Source of the DNA: Tubiluchus corallicola
Lineage: Eukaryota > Priapulida > Priapulimorpha > Priapulimorphida > Tubiluchidae
DNA length: 64,000 nucleotides
Reading direction: 5' to 3'
Assembly: GCA_030141605.1 (NCBI GenBank)
Contig: JAQGDQ010000193.1
Span: forward strand, 62,001 to 126,000
The first letter of the stretch is position 1. Each line of letters begins with the position of its first letter. The notes under the pieces were generated by a model. The model worked only from the letters and a program-made list of their open reading frames with translations, did no database searches and had not been told where the DNA came from. Shown here piece after piece: positions 48,601-62,300 of the stretch. A program made the position numbers and the translations under genes.

Positions 48601-51600
48601 CCTGCATGAACACAACACAGTGTAACGCACGTTATAAAATGATTTGCTGAATATTTGTCTGCACAAGAAATGTGGCTGAAAATTTTTCATGTTATAATAT
48701 TTCCGCTTTTCATCAAACTGAACGATGCGAGTTTATGTATGTGTCTGTGCAGACAAAACGTTTACTACGACACTGTGATTATCCTGCAAAATTATCATAA
48801 CATCCCGGAAGCCAGTAAGATTTCAAAGATGCAATACCTGCAAAGTGGCTTGGGTTTAATGAAGCCATCCGTCATGTCGCAGTTAGGAAACGCATAGTGA
48901 CACAACATTTTTTCACCTGGTATCCTGCACCTAGCCTCCATAGTAGAAAGCATTTCCACCCATAAACCTAAAATTGTATAAAAAGTGTCTACAATCATAT
49001 CGAAAATGGTATAAAAACTTTACACACACTAACCAACTAGACTGCAATTCAACCCCGTTACTAAACACGCATTGTTAAATTGCAAAAGAAATTCAAGTAC
49101 TCCACAGTATCCAAATTGCTCTTTCAGATAAAATGTTCAGATACGTGTAATAACTTCACACAAACTAGGAGCAAAAGGCCTACTTAGCACCACAGTAGAT
49201 GAAAGAAATGCCCTTCATGGAGAGAGTCAGTGGCATAAAACAGTGCCAGAAATGTTAGAATGCAATGTCTATTAAGATAACCCACTGTAAAGTGCAAATG
49301 TACGGGGTTAGCTTCTATTTCCTACATGAGACATCATAACTGATAAGAAAAAAGAAATATCATTTCAATAGTAATAAATAACAAATTATATTCTCATCAC
49401 TGTCAGAAGTAGAACTTTAATTTAACAGACCAGATTTGGAAAATGATTATGGCGTATACGATAAGCTTTTGAGCAATCGCGTTGATGAGCTAAGATACCT
49501 TTGGTGATGTTTTCGTTTAGCTCTGCCGGTGTGCTGAAAGTTGTATTAAGATAAACGTGACGTTTTCCCAAAATGTGCCTGCAGATGGAGCCACTGTATG
49601 GCACACACTTGCCCTCCGAGTAAGCTGACAATGGCCACAGTGTTGTAGAAGACCTAGAAATTATGAAAATTTTTAACATTTCAAGCAATTCAGGAAATTA
49701 CAAAATAATAAATTTTCAAGAAACTTTACAAAAAAATATTTCTCAAGAAATGCCTGCTGACGTTTCGTGCCCATATCTATGCAAACCACTAGAATTTAAG
49801 ATCGTTGATAAATTGCCCACTAGTTATATTCTAGCTCATTAAAATACAACAAAACAAAAAACTGAAAAAACTTTGTTCAATTTCTCACTAGATGGCTCTA
49901 GTGACGTAAGTTCTGGTTTTAACTAATTAAAAATGCTAGTGTCCAATATGAAAATTTGTTGTCATGACTGTGGTTGTAATTTCTTCTGCTCGGCAATATT
50001 TAGGCTGCCTGGCTTTAAAATGTGAAAAGATTCACAAAAAATGTCAGTCAGTAAATCTTATAACTAATCAAAATGTTCAAAAGTTTGATTGCTTGAAAAA
50101 AATTTAAGATGGGAATATAACAGCACTGCCCTGAATTTTTTTTTGAATACTAATTTATAGGTATCTAAATTAATATAAAGCATACACACACGCATCTCGT
50201 ATATGCCGTGATGCTAGGCACTAATAGCGTGGTAATTCTTTGCAAAAGACAGAATTTAATGCAAGTACTTTGTGCAGTACACCAAAAAGTGGACTACTAT
50301 CGTTGCATCGTAATCATGCTTGTGCTGTCACCATTGAGTGATGCCTGTATCACTTTGCTTATTATTATTTAATCAATTCACTATTAGAGAAACGGTAATC
50401 ACAGATACGAATGCCAAATTAGCATCGGACTCAGAAGAAATATGATGGAATGTTCTCTTTGGGTGACTGTTAGTATTGTCCTAGTTGAAATGTATATCAA
50501 AACTTTATATCAATTAAAACTATGGTCATTGCCACTTTAGCTAATGTGGCACTGGAACACTGAAAACCATGCCATTGCTGTTTTAGCTAACGTCGCACTG
50601 TATCATTGAAAACTATGCCGTTGCCACTTTAGCCAGCGTGGCACTGGATCATTCAAAACTATGGTCATTACCGCTTTAACTAAAGTGGCACTTGAACATT
50701 GAAAACTATGCCATTGCCATTTTAACTAACGTGGCACAGCATCATTCAAAACGATGTCATTGCGCATTTAACTAACGTGGCGCTTGAACATCGAAAACTA
50801 TGCCATTGCCATTTTAGTTATCGTGGCACTTGAACATTGAAAACTATGTCATTGCCATTTTAGCTAATGTGGCACTACATCATTCAAAACTACGTCATTG
50901 CCATTACCAGTAATTATTTTACCAACAAAATACAAAAACATTGAAGTTTTAGGCAGCACAAAATTATGCCCCAATCATGCACTCATTATCAAACTACACT
51001 ATTCAATTTGCATTCAGTACATTATAAACTACAATTTAAAATACAAGGTAAACAAATGAATAAGCATATGACCAAATACTTACTTTGCTGCTGGATAGGG
51101 AACCATCGTGTCAACAACATTGAACATGAAAAAGAATGAAAAAAGGCCAGATTTAATAATGATAAAAAGCATCTTGTCTCAGTGCTAACTTATAATAATA
51201 CAGGCATTGCTTCACATCCCTTTAGTTTCATCCAATTGTCTTACTAGCGCGTCCATGGCTTCACTAGTGAACAAAAGGCGCAGGTTCAGGACTCGCAAGA
51301 CATCAATCGACTCAGTGATATAAGTGACTCACGGCGAGAGGCAGTCATCCACTACCAATGCAAAACACTCATTTAACATTTGATACAACACAAACACTAG
51401 TTCTAGATGCTCTATTATCACTGCAGTTTCCAATTCGCAGCTTCAAGAATTTGCCAGATACGCAAATGGATTAATAAATGCACCAGCACGAGTACAAAAG
51501 TGAAATGGACTATAAGTTTCACAGATTTATTGCAAATTGCAAGACTGCTTCAGTTCACGTTCTAGGGTCAAGACACGGCTGACTGTACGTTATCTGACTT

Positions 51601-53295
51601 TGACATAAATGCCTGACCTGCGTCTGACTCTTAGCTGTGCGAATTAGTTGACCAGCTGACCGATGAAGAGACGAGTTATTGGTCACGTAGTCGGTACAGT
51701 AAAACAAATAATGAGGTACTTATCGTCGGGAAACTTCCAGAATTTCAACCCGCGAACCCACACTTTGAGAATGGAACCCACACCATAAAATTTATACAAT
51801 TTTAGGAATGTTAAAAAGATTGTTAATAAATTTTGATTATGACACAAGGCGCACACGATGCAAAATCTGTCTGCTGACTGGATAAACACTGCATTTCAAA
51901 CGATGTCGCACACGAATCCGTTTGCGACAACTCGTCTGAGACACGTTCTTGCTCGTTTGCGGGCTCGATAAAGGACTGAATTCCCAACTTTGTCGCACCC
52001 AAATTTTATTAAACGGGCTTAACTTTCCTGTCTAAATGATAATGCGCTCGTTTGCGGGCTTGGAGCAAAAATCTTACGTTACCAGATCTTACCTTACCAT
52101 ACCATACCCTAACTTACTTTTCTTTGCATTAACTTACCTTACTTTACCTGTCTTCACCTTACCTTACTTCAGGTAAACAGTAGATGTCCACCTAATGGAA
52201 ACCTTAAAGACAAGCGAGATAAACAAAATAATTTGAACAAAATTAAGAAGTGAAAAACAAAACACAACAAAAACTAGTTAACTAGACATAGCAAAAAACG
52301 TTGACCAAAGAAAATCTGGTTTCTACATTCTTTTTTTATGGAAGACACATTGCACGAACAAATTTTTAATGAGCTTTATTTGCGATTACGTAGTTGTAAT
52401 TTACACATGACCTTCAAATCAGCTAAGAATAGACTCCGCTTGTCCTGAGCTTTAATTTCATATGATCACACTCGATTCTTTCCTGTTCCCTGACTGTCAA
52501 AACCCCTGATAATAATTGTAGGCAAAAAATTGGGTAAAATAATATTCTCTTAACAGAGATATAATGATGCAGAGAAACTGCGTGAGATGCCCTTTTTAGG
52601 CCGTAGAAGCAGGATGACAGATATGCCGAATTCTATATCAACTCATGTCATTTTCATAAAGCAGTGTCATTTACTTTCAACTGATGGAAAATAAAAATCA
52701 TAATTTACGCCACTGCAATTTGAAAAAATCAGGGAAGTCAGAATCACTCGGCAGTTTTTGTGACCTTTGACCGTATCGTTGCAAAATTTTCAAAGATCTT
52801 GCGACTCTGTACCACTGTAGAAAATTGAAACTGAATGAGTGAGAAGTAAATAGATGGTAGATATACAAAGCAAAATGAATAAAGAACGTGGAACATTTCA
52901 CTGTGAAAACGAAATCCAGTACATAAGTCCTCATTATCGGCTAGCAGGTGGCGGGACAGATGTTCAAAAACATGTGAAAAAGCTTAACTCATTCAACAGA
53001 TGCCAGTGCGTCATAGGATTGGACAATCTGGGGGCAATAAAACTCTGTCACATTGCTAATACATGTGTAAAACAGCAGTGAACTGTAAAACTTTCCAGCA
53101 CATACAGACTCAACGTAAGAGTCTATATTGTAGCTGTTCTCAGTCCCTATTGTCGCCATCAACCAAAAATTCATATCATCTAGTCCAGAATGTGAAGCAT
53201 TGAGTTATCAATTTATTGAGCTTTCTGCCCAATTGTGTGGATATGTCATTCAGAACACCGATTGTCGTTGCCGTGGAATCTGTTTTATCATAAAA

Positions 53296-53366
<71 letters not shown>

Positions 53367-56300
53367 TATTATTATTATTATTATTAGAATAGGGAGTAAC
53401 TCCATTGTGACGTCGAGATACAAAAATTGGCTAGAAAGTTAAAAACTTATTACATGAACCACGAGAACGAGAACAGCGCCACGGCGAAAAAGATGATTTT
53501 ATTGAGTTACGTCGAAAGCATGTAACCCCAAAACATTTTTGGTGGGGCAAAATACCTGGTTACTCAGAAACACTCAAATGAAATGATTTCTGAGTAATCA
53601 TTCACGGCGAACATAAAAATTTAATGGTCCAACAACGAAAGAAAGCCTTTTGTTATGATAGTTAATTGTTCACAGGAACTCTTTATTTACGGTGATATAG
53701 CGTGGCTATGAAAAAGCAATCATTTTATGTTCTGGAAATTCTTGCTTGACATTCCCCCAAAAAACCATTTGGAATACCAGATCTTGTCATAAAGGAGCGG
53801 GAAAGAAGATTAGGCCTGAAACCCATCAAATATCAATACTCCGCAATCTTCATTTTAGGCAGCCAGGTGCAGCTCAACGGTAGCGTGTCTGCTTCCGACC
53901 TGAGAGGTTGCAGGTCCAACTTCCGATCAATATACCAAAGTCTTAACAAAATAGTATGTTGAATCTTCGAGCAAACAAGCGAGCTTACCAAAGTAGTGCG
54001 CGGATAATAATATTCGAGACCAACTTGGAAATTACTACAGGCTGCATTGTAACAAAATTATTATTATTTATAAGCTGGTACAATAAAAAAAGAAAAGTGG
54101 AGTAGCGGAGTGAAGGAACTGGAGTGTAATGCAGCAAGTGGCATATACTTGCTGAGCAGATTACTGAAGAGATAGAAAAGTGTAGAGAAGTACTTAGCAT
54201 AAAAATTTTGTTTATAGACTAATAATCCTTAACACCAAAACGTTAACTCGTAAAAGTACAGCATCTAATAAATAAATAACAATGAAATGTTTAAAAGTGA
54301 TGCAAAATTAAAATTTAAGAAACTTCACATGCTGAAAAGCTCATCAAACTTCCTTACTCGGTTTACTTTGGTAATTTCAAACTGCATAATATGAAAACTT
54401 GAAAATGAAAAAACAATTAACAAGTAAATTTTCCAGAAACTCACCCGAAACAGACAAAGCTTGAATAAAAACGAACAATGTTAAAAAAGTACGCATCATT
54501 TTATAATTGTTTGAAAATGATTGCATAAAACAGACACAGTTCATAGCCCAAACTATATCAGCCATGACCACGAATTGGTCAGTATCAGAACTAAATACCG
54601 TCCTGTTCCTTAGGTCTCAGTATTATGTCAGCAGCAGAGTTTAGGAATCAAGAATTACCCAATCATGGTCCACATATAGTAAGAAACTGATACGAGCTTA
54701 GAAAACAGCAGCCAGACACATGGTCACTAGCAGCTGTTGTTATAAAAGCGTGGGAAAACAACGCAACACATTGAAGTTAGTGATTAAGCTGCATGCTCAT
54801 CCGGCTACGGTAAACCGGCAATAGAATCGAATGGCAAGCTGCGTTCTCATTAATGGCGTGCAACGGAACCGGCAAAAATACTGAATAGGCGAAAAAGAAT
54901 CGAACGTCACTCAAGTGCAAAATCCTTACAGACATACAGACAGACAAAGACACAGATTTATTGAAATCGTCATTTGAAACAGAATTTGATTAACTAACAA
55001 TTACGAAAAATAAAAATACGTATGAAGAAAAGTATCAGTGGTAGGCGTGCAGGAAAAAAGGATAGCAAAGGGCCAATTTGACATCTGAAACAAGATAGCG
55101 AAGGGCCAATTTGACATCGGAAACAGGATAGCGAAGGGCCAATTTGACATCTTTTGTCATCAATTAGCTAAAAAAAGCACTAACACGTAAGTGTAATCGC
55201 ATCTTATCAACGAGCTTAAATGACGTGGATTAAAAATATTGAAAAAATTCTATTTCTGTTGCATATGATAATAATTAAGGAAAACACAATCCAATCCAAG
55301 TTGACAAAGTTCCCCGAGAAAGCAATTCAACTAAGAGCTAATGTAGTGAGATGGTTATTGCAAAATAGGTGATGTATGTATGATGTTCTGATATTACTTT
55401 GTGTTTCTTTAAAACATTTTCTGTGAAACACCTGGCTGCTACCTCCACTACCCCCACATCAGTGAAACGTAAATGAGTATTTCTTGTAATTTTGTAAGTT
55501 GTCATGCTATGATGTTGTCTCTTTAACTAGGAGTTATTGGCATTATTGTCATTTGTAATTTATGTTGATATTATTTTTTGCATCGTAGAAATGTGTCACC
55601 ATACTAGAATATTTTGTTGTATTTTGTCAAATTTACATTTTTGCATAATTATAAATTGTATTTCCTATGTGTATTGCCAATGTACTAGAAGGCTATTTGT
55701 GCAAATAAACTGAATTGTATTGTAATGTATATTAAGCTTAATAAACTGCGAAATAAGTTCCTGTAGAATTGGTGGGATTGATTCTTCCGTTCTCCCCATT
55801 CGCCGGCACGTCTCTGTTACGGCAGAACTTTTAAAGCTTTACCAACCGAGGGCGCCACAATATCATACCACTAATTTATTATCCATGCTCACCTTTAACA
55901 TCATTTTGTATAATGTTAATTCTGAAGGGGAAAGAAAACGACTTAAAATCGCCAAAGTCGTTATTTATAACTTCTTTATAAAAAGCCAATTAATCTTGAC
56001 ATAATCATATTTAGGCCTCTATCATGAAGGGCGAAGATTTCAACGTTATACGCTTTTATTTCAACGTTAAATAAGTGTTCATTCATAACGTTAATCGTCA
56101 GAAATGTCATTTTTTCACATCTCAGTAATTCAAAAACCCAAAACAGAAGACGTTACAAGACTAAAAACTAAAAGAAAACTGCATAAAACGTTACAAAAAT
56201 TGAGTTTGCAACTGCACTGTACTAATCTTTAACTGTGCAAGAGAGCTCAACCCCGTGCATTCACATTTGCATTAAACTAATTAACATTCGATGATGTACA

Positions 56301-59300
56301 ATTAAAACGGCATTAAATTTCACATCTGACTGCTAAAACTATAAAACCTTTACAAATGATTAAGGCACATTCAGCAGACTGTAATGATCGCATTATAAAT
56401 GAAAACGGTTACGGTCATGTCATTAGAAAGCTGAGGAAACGGGTCGTTTGTCTAGACGTCGAGTATCGTTTATGCTGTCATAACGTAATCCTAGATCAAT
56501 GACGCATTTGCAATATGCATGCAGGCGGTAATAATTTTAAAAATAATGACCAATTTGGGAAGCTGGTGAACAAAGCGTCGTCTGGAACACGGGATATTAC
56601 CAGACAGGAGAGGTCGGCTGGCTCGGAGGAGGCAACGCACAGGAAAAAAGTGAAAAATGTACTGCCATCGACGAAAAGCAGTCGCCTGACGCTAGCTGAT
56701 GAAGTGATCAAGTATATAAACTGATGACAGTCTACTAAGAACTATTACAGTCACAAAAACAGAAAAGCTTCTGTTTATCTTATATTCTGAGAAAATAAGG
56801 TTTCCCGACGACTTATATTTGATGTCGTAGCGACTCTAATATAAATAGACACAATATTTTATAAGTCAGTCACACTAATTTGATTTCCAATTTTCTACGC
56901 AGCCAGTCGAGTGTACAAACGGACCAATGATGTTCACCTTGTGGTAAACTTTTACCACGGAGTTAGACGCTAATATTAGTGTTTAACTCTGTGCTGAGAA
57001 TAATTGAAGTTTTGCAGTCGCGTTCTTCTGGTATCATGCTGATTCACAAAGTAGTGGTTTAAAATTGCTGCCATATATTATATATGAATGTAAAATATGT
57101 TATATATAGAGCTATATTTTATACAAAGCGTTATATATAGAGCGTGATATGTAGGTGTAAAATCGCTGCAGACTGATGAAAATAAATTTGATGCCACTAA
57201 AATTCATGTGAATCGCATAAACTCCGTCAATAAATCCCTATTTAGTTCCTGCTGTGTTTGTCAAAATTACTTTTAAAAATAAACTTTTAAAAATAAAATG
57301 TTTAACAAAATTTTTAAAAATAACGACAGACTTTTGAAACATCCTGTACTTCTACGAGTGTTTATTATTGACAAAGTTTAAAACCAGGCAGTCAGATATG
57401 TACAGCCGTGAAAACCAGTAATCCCATTAAATTAGATGCAAAGATACATAAACCTAACAAGTAACACACATCTGCCAAACACTAAAACAGACCGACCCGG
57501 AGTTTCTCTCAAAACAGGTTCCTTCCCAGTTTCAAAATTTATTTACAAAATACCATTTGTTACGAAAATGTTAACGCTCATCCGGGCGAACAATTTAATA
57601 CACCTGTAATGCATACAATCCATACAGGTATTCGCATTAATGTACACCTGCAAAGTCGGGTATTCAATTTCATGTAGATCTGTACACACAGACATGCGGG
57701 TTGATTGACAATTGATTGGGTAATCCAGCCCCTTGATTACAAGTAAATAGTAGTGATTTCCAAGAAATGAAAATTAAGCATTATTATCAAACCAGACCGA
57801 GGAAAAGATTTCAGTGGTGGGCAAACCTACATCGATGTTCGATTTTAATACAACCTTGACCTTTAACCTTTTATTTCTATATTCATGTCAGATACCAAAA
57901 AATAAAGACAAACAATCTTCCGCCTTGTGTGCAAAGAAATTAATAAAATCACCAATCAATCACAGTCTCCAAAGATACTAAACTCACTTTTGAACTTTGG
58001 CCTTACACAGGGTTCCCTCAGAATTTTAAAATAAATTTCCCTGACTTTCCCTGACCAAATATTGATTTTTTATGACCAAGATAAGCAGAAACTGTATTAC
58101 TGATATACATATTCATACATCTTTGTGTAAGGAAATGAATACATATACGGATACATAATGTCGGCCAATCATTATTTTTAGAACTGAAATCGAAACTGGG
58201 AGCCTGTCAGGGCAAAATTTTATTTGAACTTGAATCGCTGAAAAATATGTTTGGAAAAATATAGGTTCACGGTGATTATTTTTGCAACCCTTTCCAATTT
58301 TCCTGATTTTTTTGCCCATTTACGTCATTTTCCCTGACTTTTCCATGACTTTCCAGGATAGCCTGTATTTTCAAGGATTTTCCAGCATTTTCCCTGACCG
58401 TGGGAACCCTGCTTACACCCGTATATTCAAACCAGGACCTTCTGATAGGAGCCCAATGCAAACGGCCAGCAGCATCCACAGAGACATTAGCTTCTACCAT
58501 TTTCAATAAGTCTGTAACCTTGACTTCCGACCTTTCAGCTCCACATTCTTTTTTCTTAATCTTTTATTTTTTTATTCTTTAAGGACCACGTAAGATCACA
58601 TAACAATCGAATACATTTTTAGAAATTACAATATAAAACTGCAAAAAACCTACAGAATTCTATGACGTTGTTTAAAAGCTACTGCCACATAAAATACGCA
58701 ACAAAACCAACGAAAGTATTGTGGACTGTTAAGATTTGAAACTACTGTCATAGCAGATCTATATGAATATAATGCAGTATTTAGATTTTGATTTTAGATA
58801 CAGTGTTTTACTAATTTGCCAATGACAGACAAGAACAATGTCATTCATGTCAACTAGAAGGTCAGGAAACCATTTCGAGTTGAATAGCTTGACCAAACGT
58901 GGTGATGTTAGAAATGGACATTTTAGCTTTACTGTTAACTAGATCACTGAATTTTTGTTCTGTATTTTTTTACATCAGATATAGTAACGTCAGCAGAATG
59001 AACCTTAAAATGAAAATCCGTGTCCTATCTGGTACTATAATAAGTTAACGGTGATAGTCCTTACGTTATAGCTTTCGTAGCCTCTGCTAGTACTGCTTTC
59101 ACTACTTAACTGGCACTACTACTGTGAAGCTTACATAGAAGTACATAGAAGAGATTAATCATCATCAGCTATTGGTACCCCTGCATCAATGTGCTAAATA
59201 TAGGTCAGAGAAAGCCATTAAGAAACCCAAACAAATCACCTAGCTCACATTAACAAGCCTACTATATTACCAGTAATGTACAAGCTCACAACTGATTCTG

Positions 59301-62300
59301 AGAAATATTATCCTACGCATGAATGTATTTACTAGCTTGTGATAGTAAATGACTTTCTGGGAACAAGTAATCAGTGACACGCACACAAATTACATGTATT
59401 CAGTTTGAAGCGAATAAACCAAAGCTTGTTGCATGCAATGCCAAAGAACACAAACACAAACCTTTGAAATGTACAGTTGTCAACCTAATCGATTAAAAAT
59501 TAAAAATACATGATTTATTACGGCTTTCCGATTAAGCAATGTTTTTGTTATCTTTATTGCAAGCAAAAAATTTATCAAAAATCAGAAAAAAATGAAAACT
59601 ATATCTATTGCAGTGTGTGCTTGACGGCTGAAGTTAAGCAACATTAAACTTGATGACAGTGGGAAGAGAACTGCTTCTGAGTGGTTTCACCAGCCAAACC
59701 AGCCTCAGTCATTTCTCTTATTGAGATGGTTTATGCGTTAGAAAGTTAGCCAAGAATCTCTTGTGGTTCAGAACTTCAGACGGTCACATTTGGAAGACTT
59801 ATGCTTAACAATGAGCATGGTCTCAAATCTCAATCCTATCATACTAATCTATAGTAGGCAGGCCCCAACCTTTGCAACACGACTCACAAAAACCTTCACA
59901 TTGCGTGTGAAAATCTACACTTTCCATAAAACACAATCACTGGATGGTAGTTACTCGTCATTTAGACGAGAGACACGAATCATCATAGGAAAACAATTCA
60001 ATACTTACAAGGAGGTTCTAGCACGGTAACGAGACTAGTATGATTCACGGCAGACTCTCCTCGCACGTGTCGATTTGACGCCTCACATGTGTATGTTGCT
60101 TGTTCGGTAGCATTTACATAGAGTGTAGAATTTGAGTAGAGTGTTTGCGTCTCTTTGTCTTTGATCTGAATTGTGAATATACAAGAAATTATGACACATC
60201 CGAAAGAAACTCTGCAAGGAGTGAGAGAAAGACTAACAAGTAACGAATTTGTCAAGTGAAACACCAAATTTCCTACATTACAGTAGAGTAGTAATTCAGT
60301 ACTTACTACACTATAATCTCTGTACAACCGTACAACAAGTTACTAAATGACAGGCCAGGGTATCGTTTGTTCTGTTTCTATATGACATACCATCGTGTAC
60401 ACATAGTCACATACATCGGAATCGATACTGGATTTGTATTGGAAACAATACTTATAAAAGCAATACATTCAATGACTATGAATTTAGTAGATGAACCATT
60501 TGTTATAGAGGAAACTGCAGTACTTCAGTGATTTGCTAAAACAGATGCGTGGTGCACTAATCATATTGAGAACTTATACCAATGAAATGACAAATGGCAA
60601 TTTACATTTCAAATGTCGGTCGCACCTGATAATTTTTTCTGAATTTTGTAACAAAAACTGACCTGCAAAAATCAAAAATTTGGGTGTAATTGCACCTGGG
60701 AAAATTGGGGGAAGTTCTAGTGGATTTTGCAGATAAAATACAAAAAATTCACATAAAATTTGATTCAATATACAGATCACTTCATGGAAAAATGATGTCC
60801 CGGGATAATTTTGAACTGAAAAAACGTACAGCGACATATCAATTACTGGTAACCAGGACTATTAAATAACATAACCTGAAGTTAGTAATTTTTGCATGCA
60901 GTACAAGCATGAGTTACTTTACATGACCAACTAATAAAATCACCTACTTGTTCGTCGTTTTTGAACCAACGAATAGATGGGACGGGTATACCAACAGCCT
61001 TACACTGGAGATTGATGACAGTACCCCATCGGACTGTGCGATTAGACGGCCCTTGGACGATGGTGGCTGGAGCTGTAAAACACAAAACAAGCACATGAAA
61101 CAACACTGATTATTTGTTTGCATAAAAAACCCTTAATTTTGTGTACATAAAAACTTATTTTTTGTGAGCATGCTATGCGGTAATCATCTCCAGTTTTTAA
61201 ATTAATAACAAGAACATCAAACTTACCTGTCAAAAAAAACAGAACATTTTACACATAACTTAGTATATGCACAATCCTGTTAAAGAGTTTTGATCATAAC
61301 ACTGCTGCAATGTCATAATTGGCTAAATTAATGCCTCTAAGTGAGAACTGTCGTTTGTTCCGAAATAACACCAACTTATCGAGCCTAAAAACATTAAGAA
61401 ATTACCTTGCACTGTCACATACGCAGATTTTGACTTGGCAACTGATTGGTCGGGTATCTTGGCTTCACAATGGTACCAATTCTCGTCCAAAACAAAAACC
61501 CGTTCAAACAACAAGCTGCCATTCTTTAGCACCCTGAAAACAAACTCTTGAAATGGAAAAAACTTTTCTAGTACTGTAAGCTATAAATAATTCATAAATA
61601 GATCAAGTTGTGTTGTTTTTGGCATATTTATAAAACGGTTAAATGAAACACTATGGAGCTAATGAGGAAACTGCTCATTATGCCAGTTCTCCTAAAGCGT
61701 TTTTATAGCTGAAATCTGGATATTATAAAAAAAACGCCGGATATTATAAAAAAACTGATGCAAATTTTTATCAGAATATTCCTTACAGTTGCAGTACTTT
61801 ACATTTGCACTGTACTGAGAAAAGTGAGGTAAGTAGCTTAGTGCAGTACAAACAAAAATTGTACAGTACCATATTAGCAAATAGCAATTCCAGGAAATGA
61901 AAATCAAAACCCAATCGAAAATTAAGACTGCTGCTGCTGCTGCAAATACACTTATGCATTTCTTTCCACATAGAATCACGCTTTGTCTGAATGCACAGTG
62001 AGTTTTGCAAAATAATATAAACCGGGAGTTATCTGTTGGTCGGTTCAGTATAACAAAACAAACTTAATACTTTCAGTAAAGTTTTGACTTCAATTACGTC
62101 TACACTCTGCAGTTACATTTTTTCATTGCACCTATTCTTATTCAATTTAAATTTAAAAATTTAATTATCCGCATAAATTACATTGCTACGACGACACAAA
62201 GTGAACAAAAAGTTAAAAAAAGAGGGAAAATCTACCTCTCTGCACGGAGTTTATTATTCTTGTCACTATACCAGCTAATCATTGGTGGCGGCTCTCCATA

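Noticed and set aside
53200-53442. Open frame with a long poly-isoleucine run
   Set aside because: It is a read-through of the (ATT)n microsatellite.
54735-54750. TATAAAAG box near the signal-peptide-like exon
   Set aside because: It is on the plus strand, opposite to the exon, so it cannot be claimed as its promoter.
56515-56724. 69-codon ORF with charged, coding-like composition
   Set aside because: No recognisable motif, no splice context, and it lies in a region of repeats and intron; too short to support as a gene.
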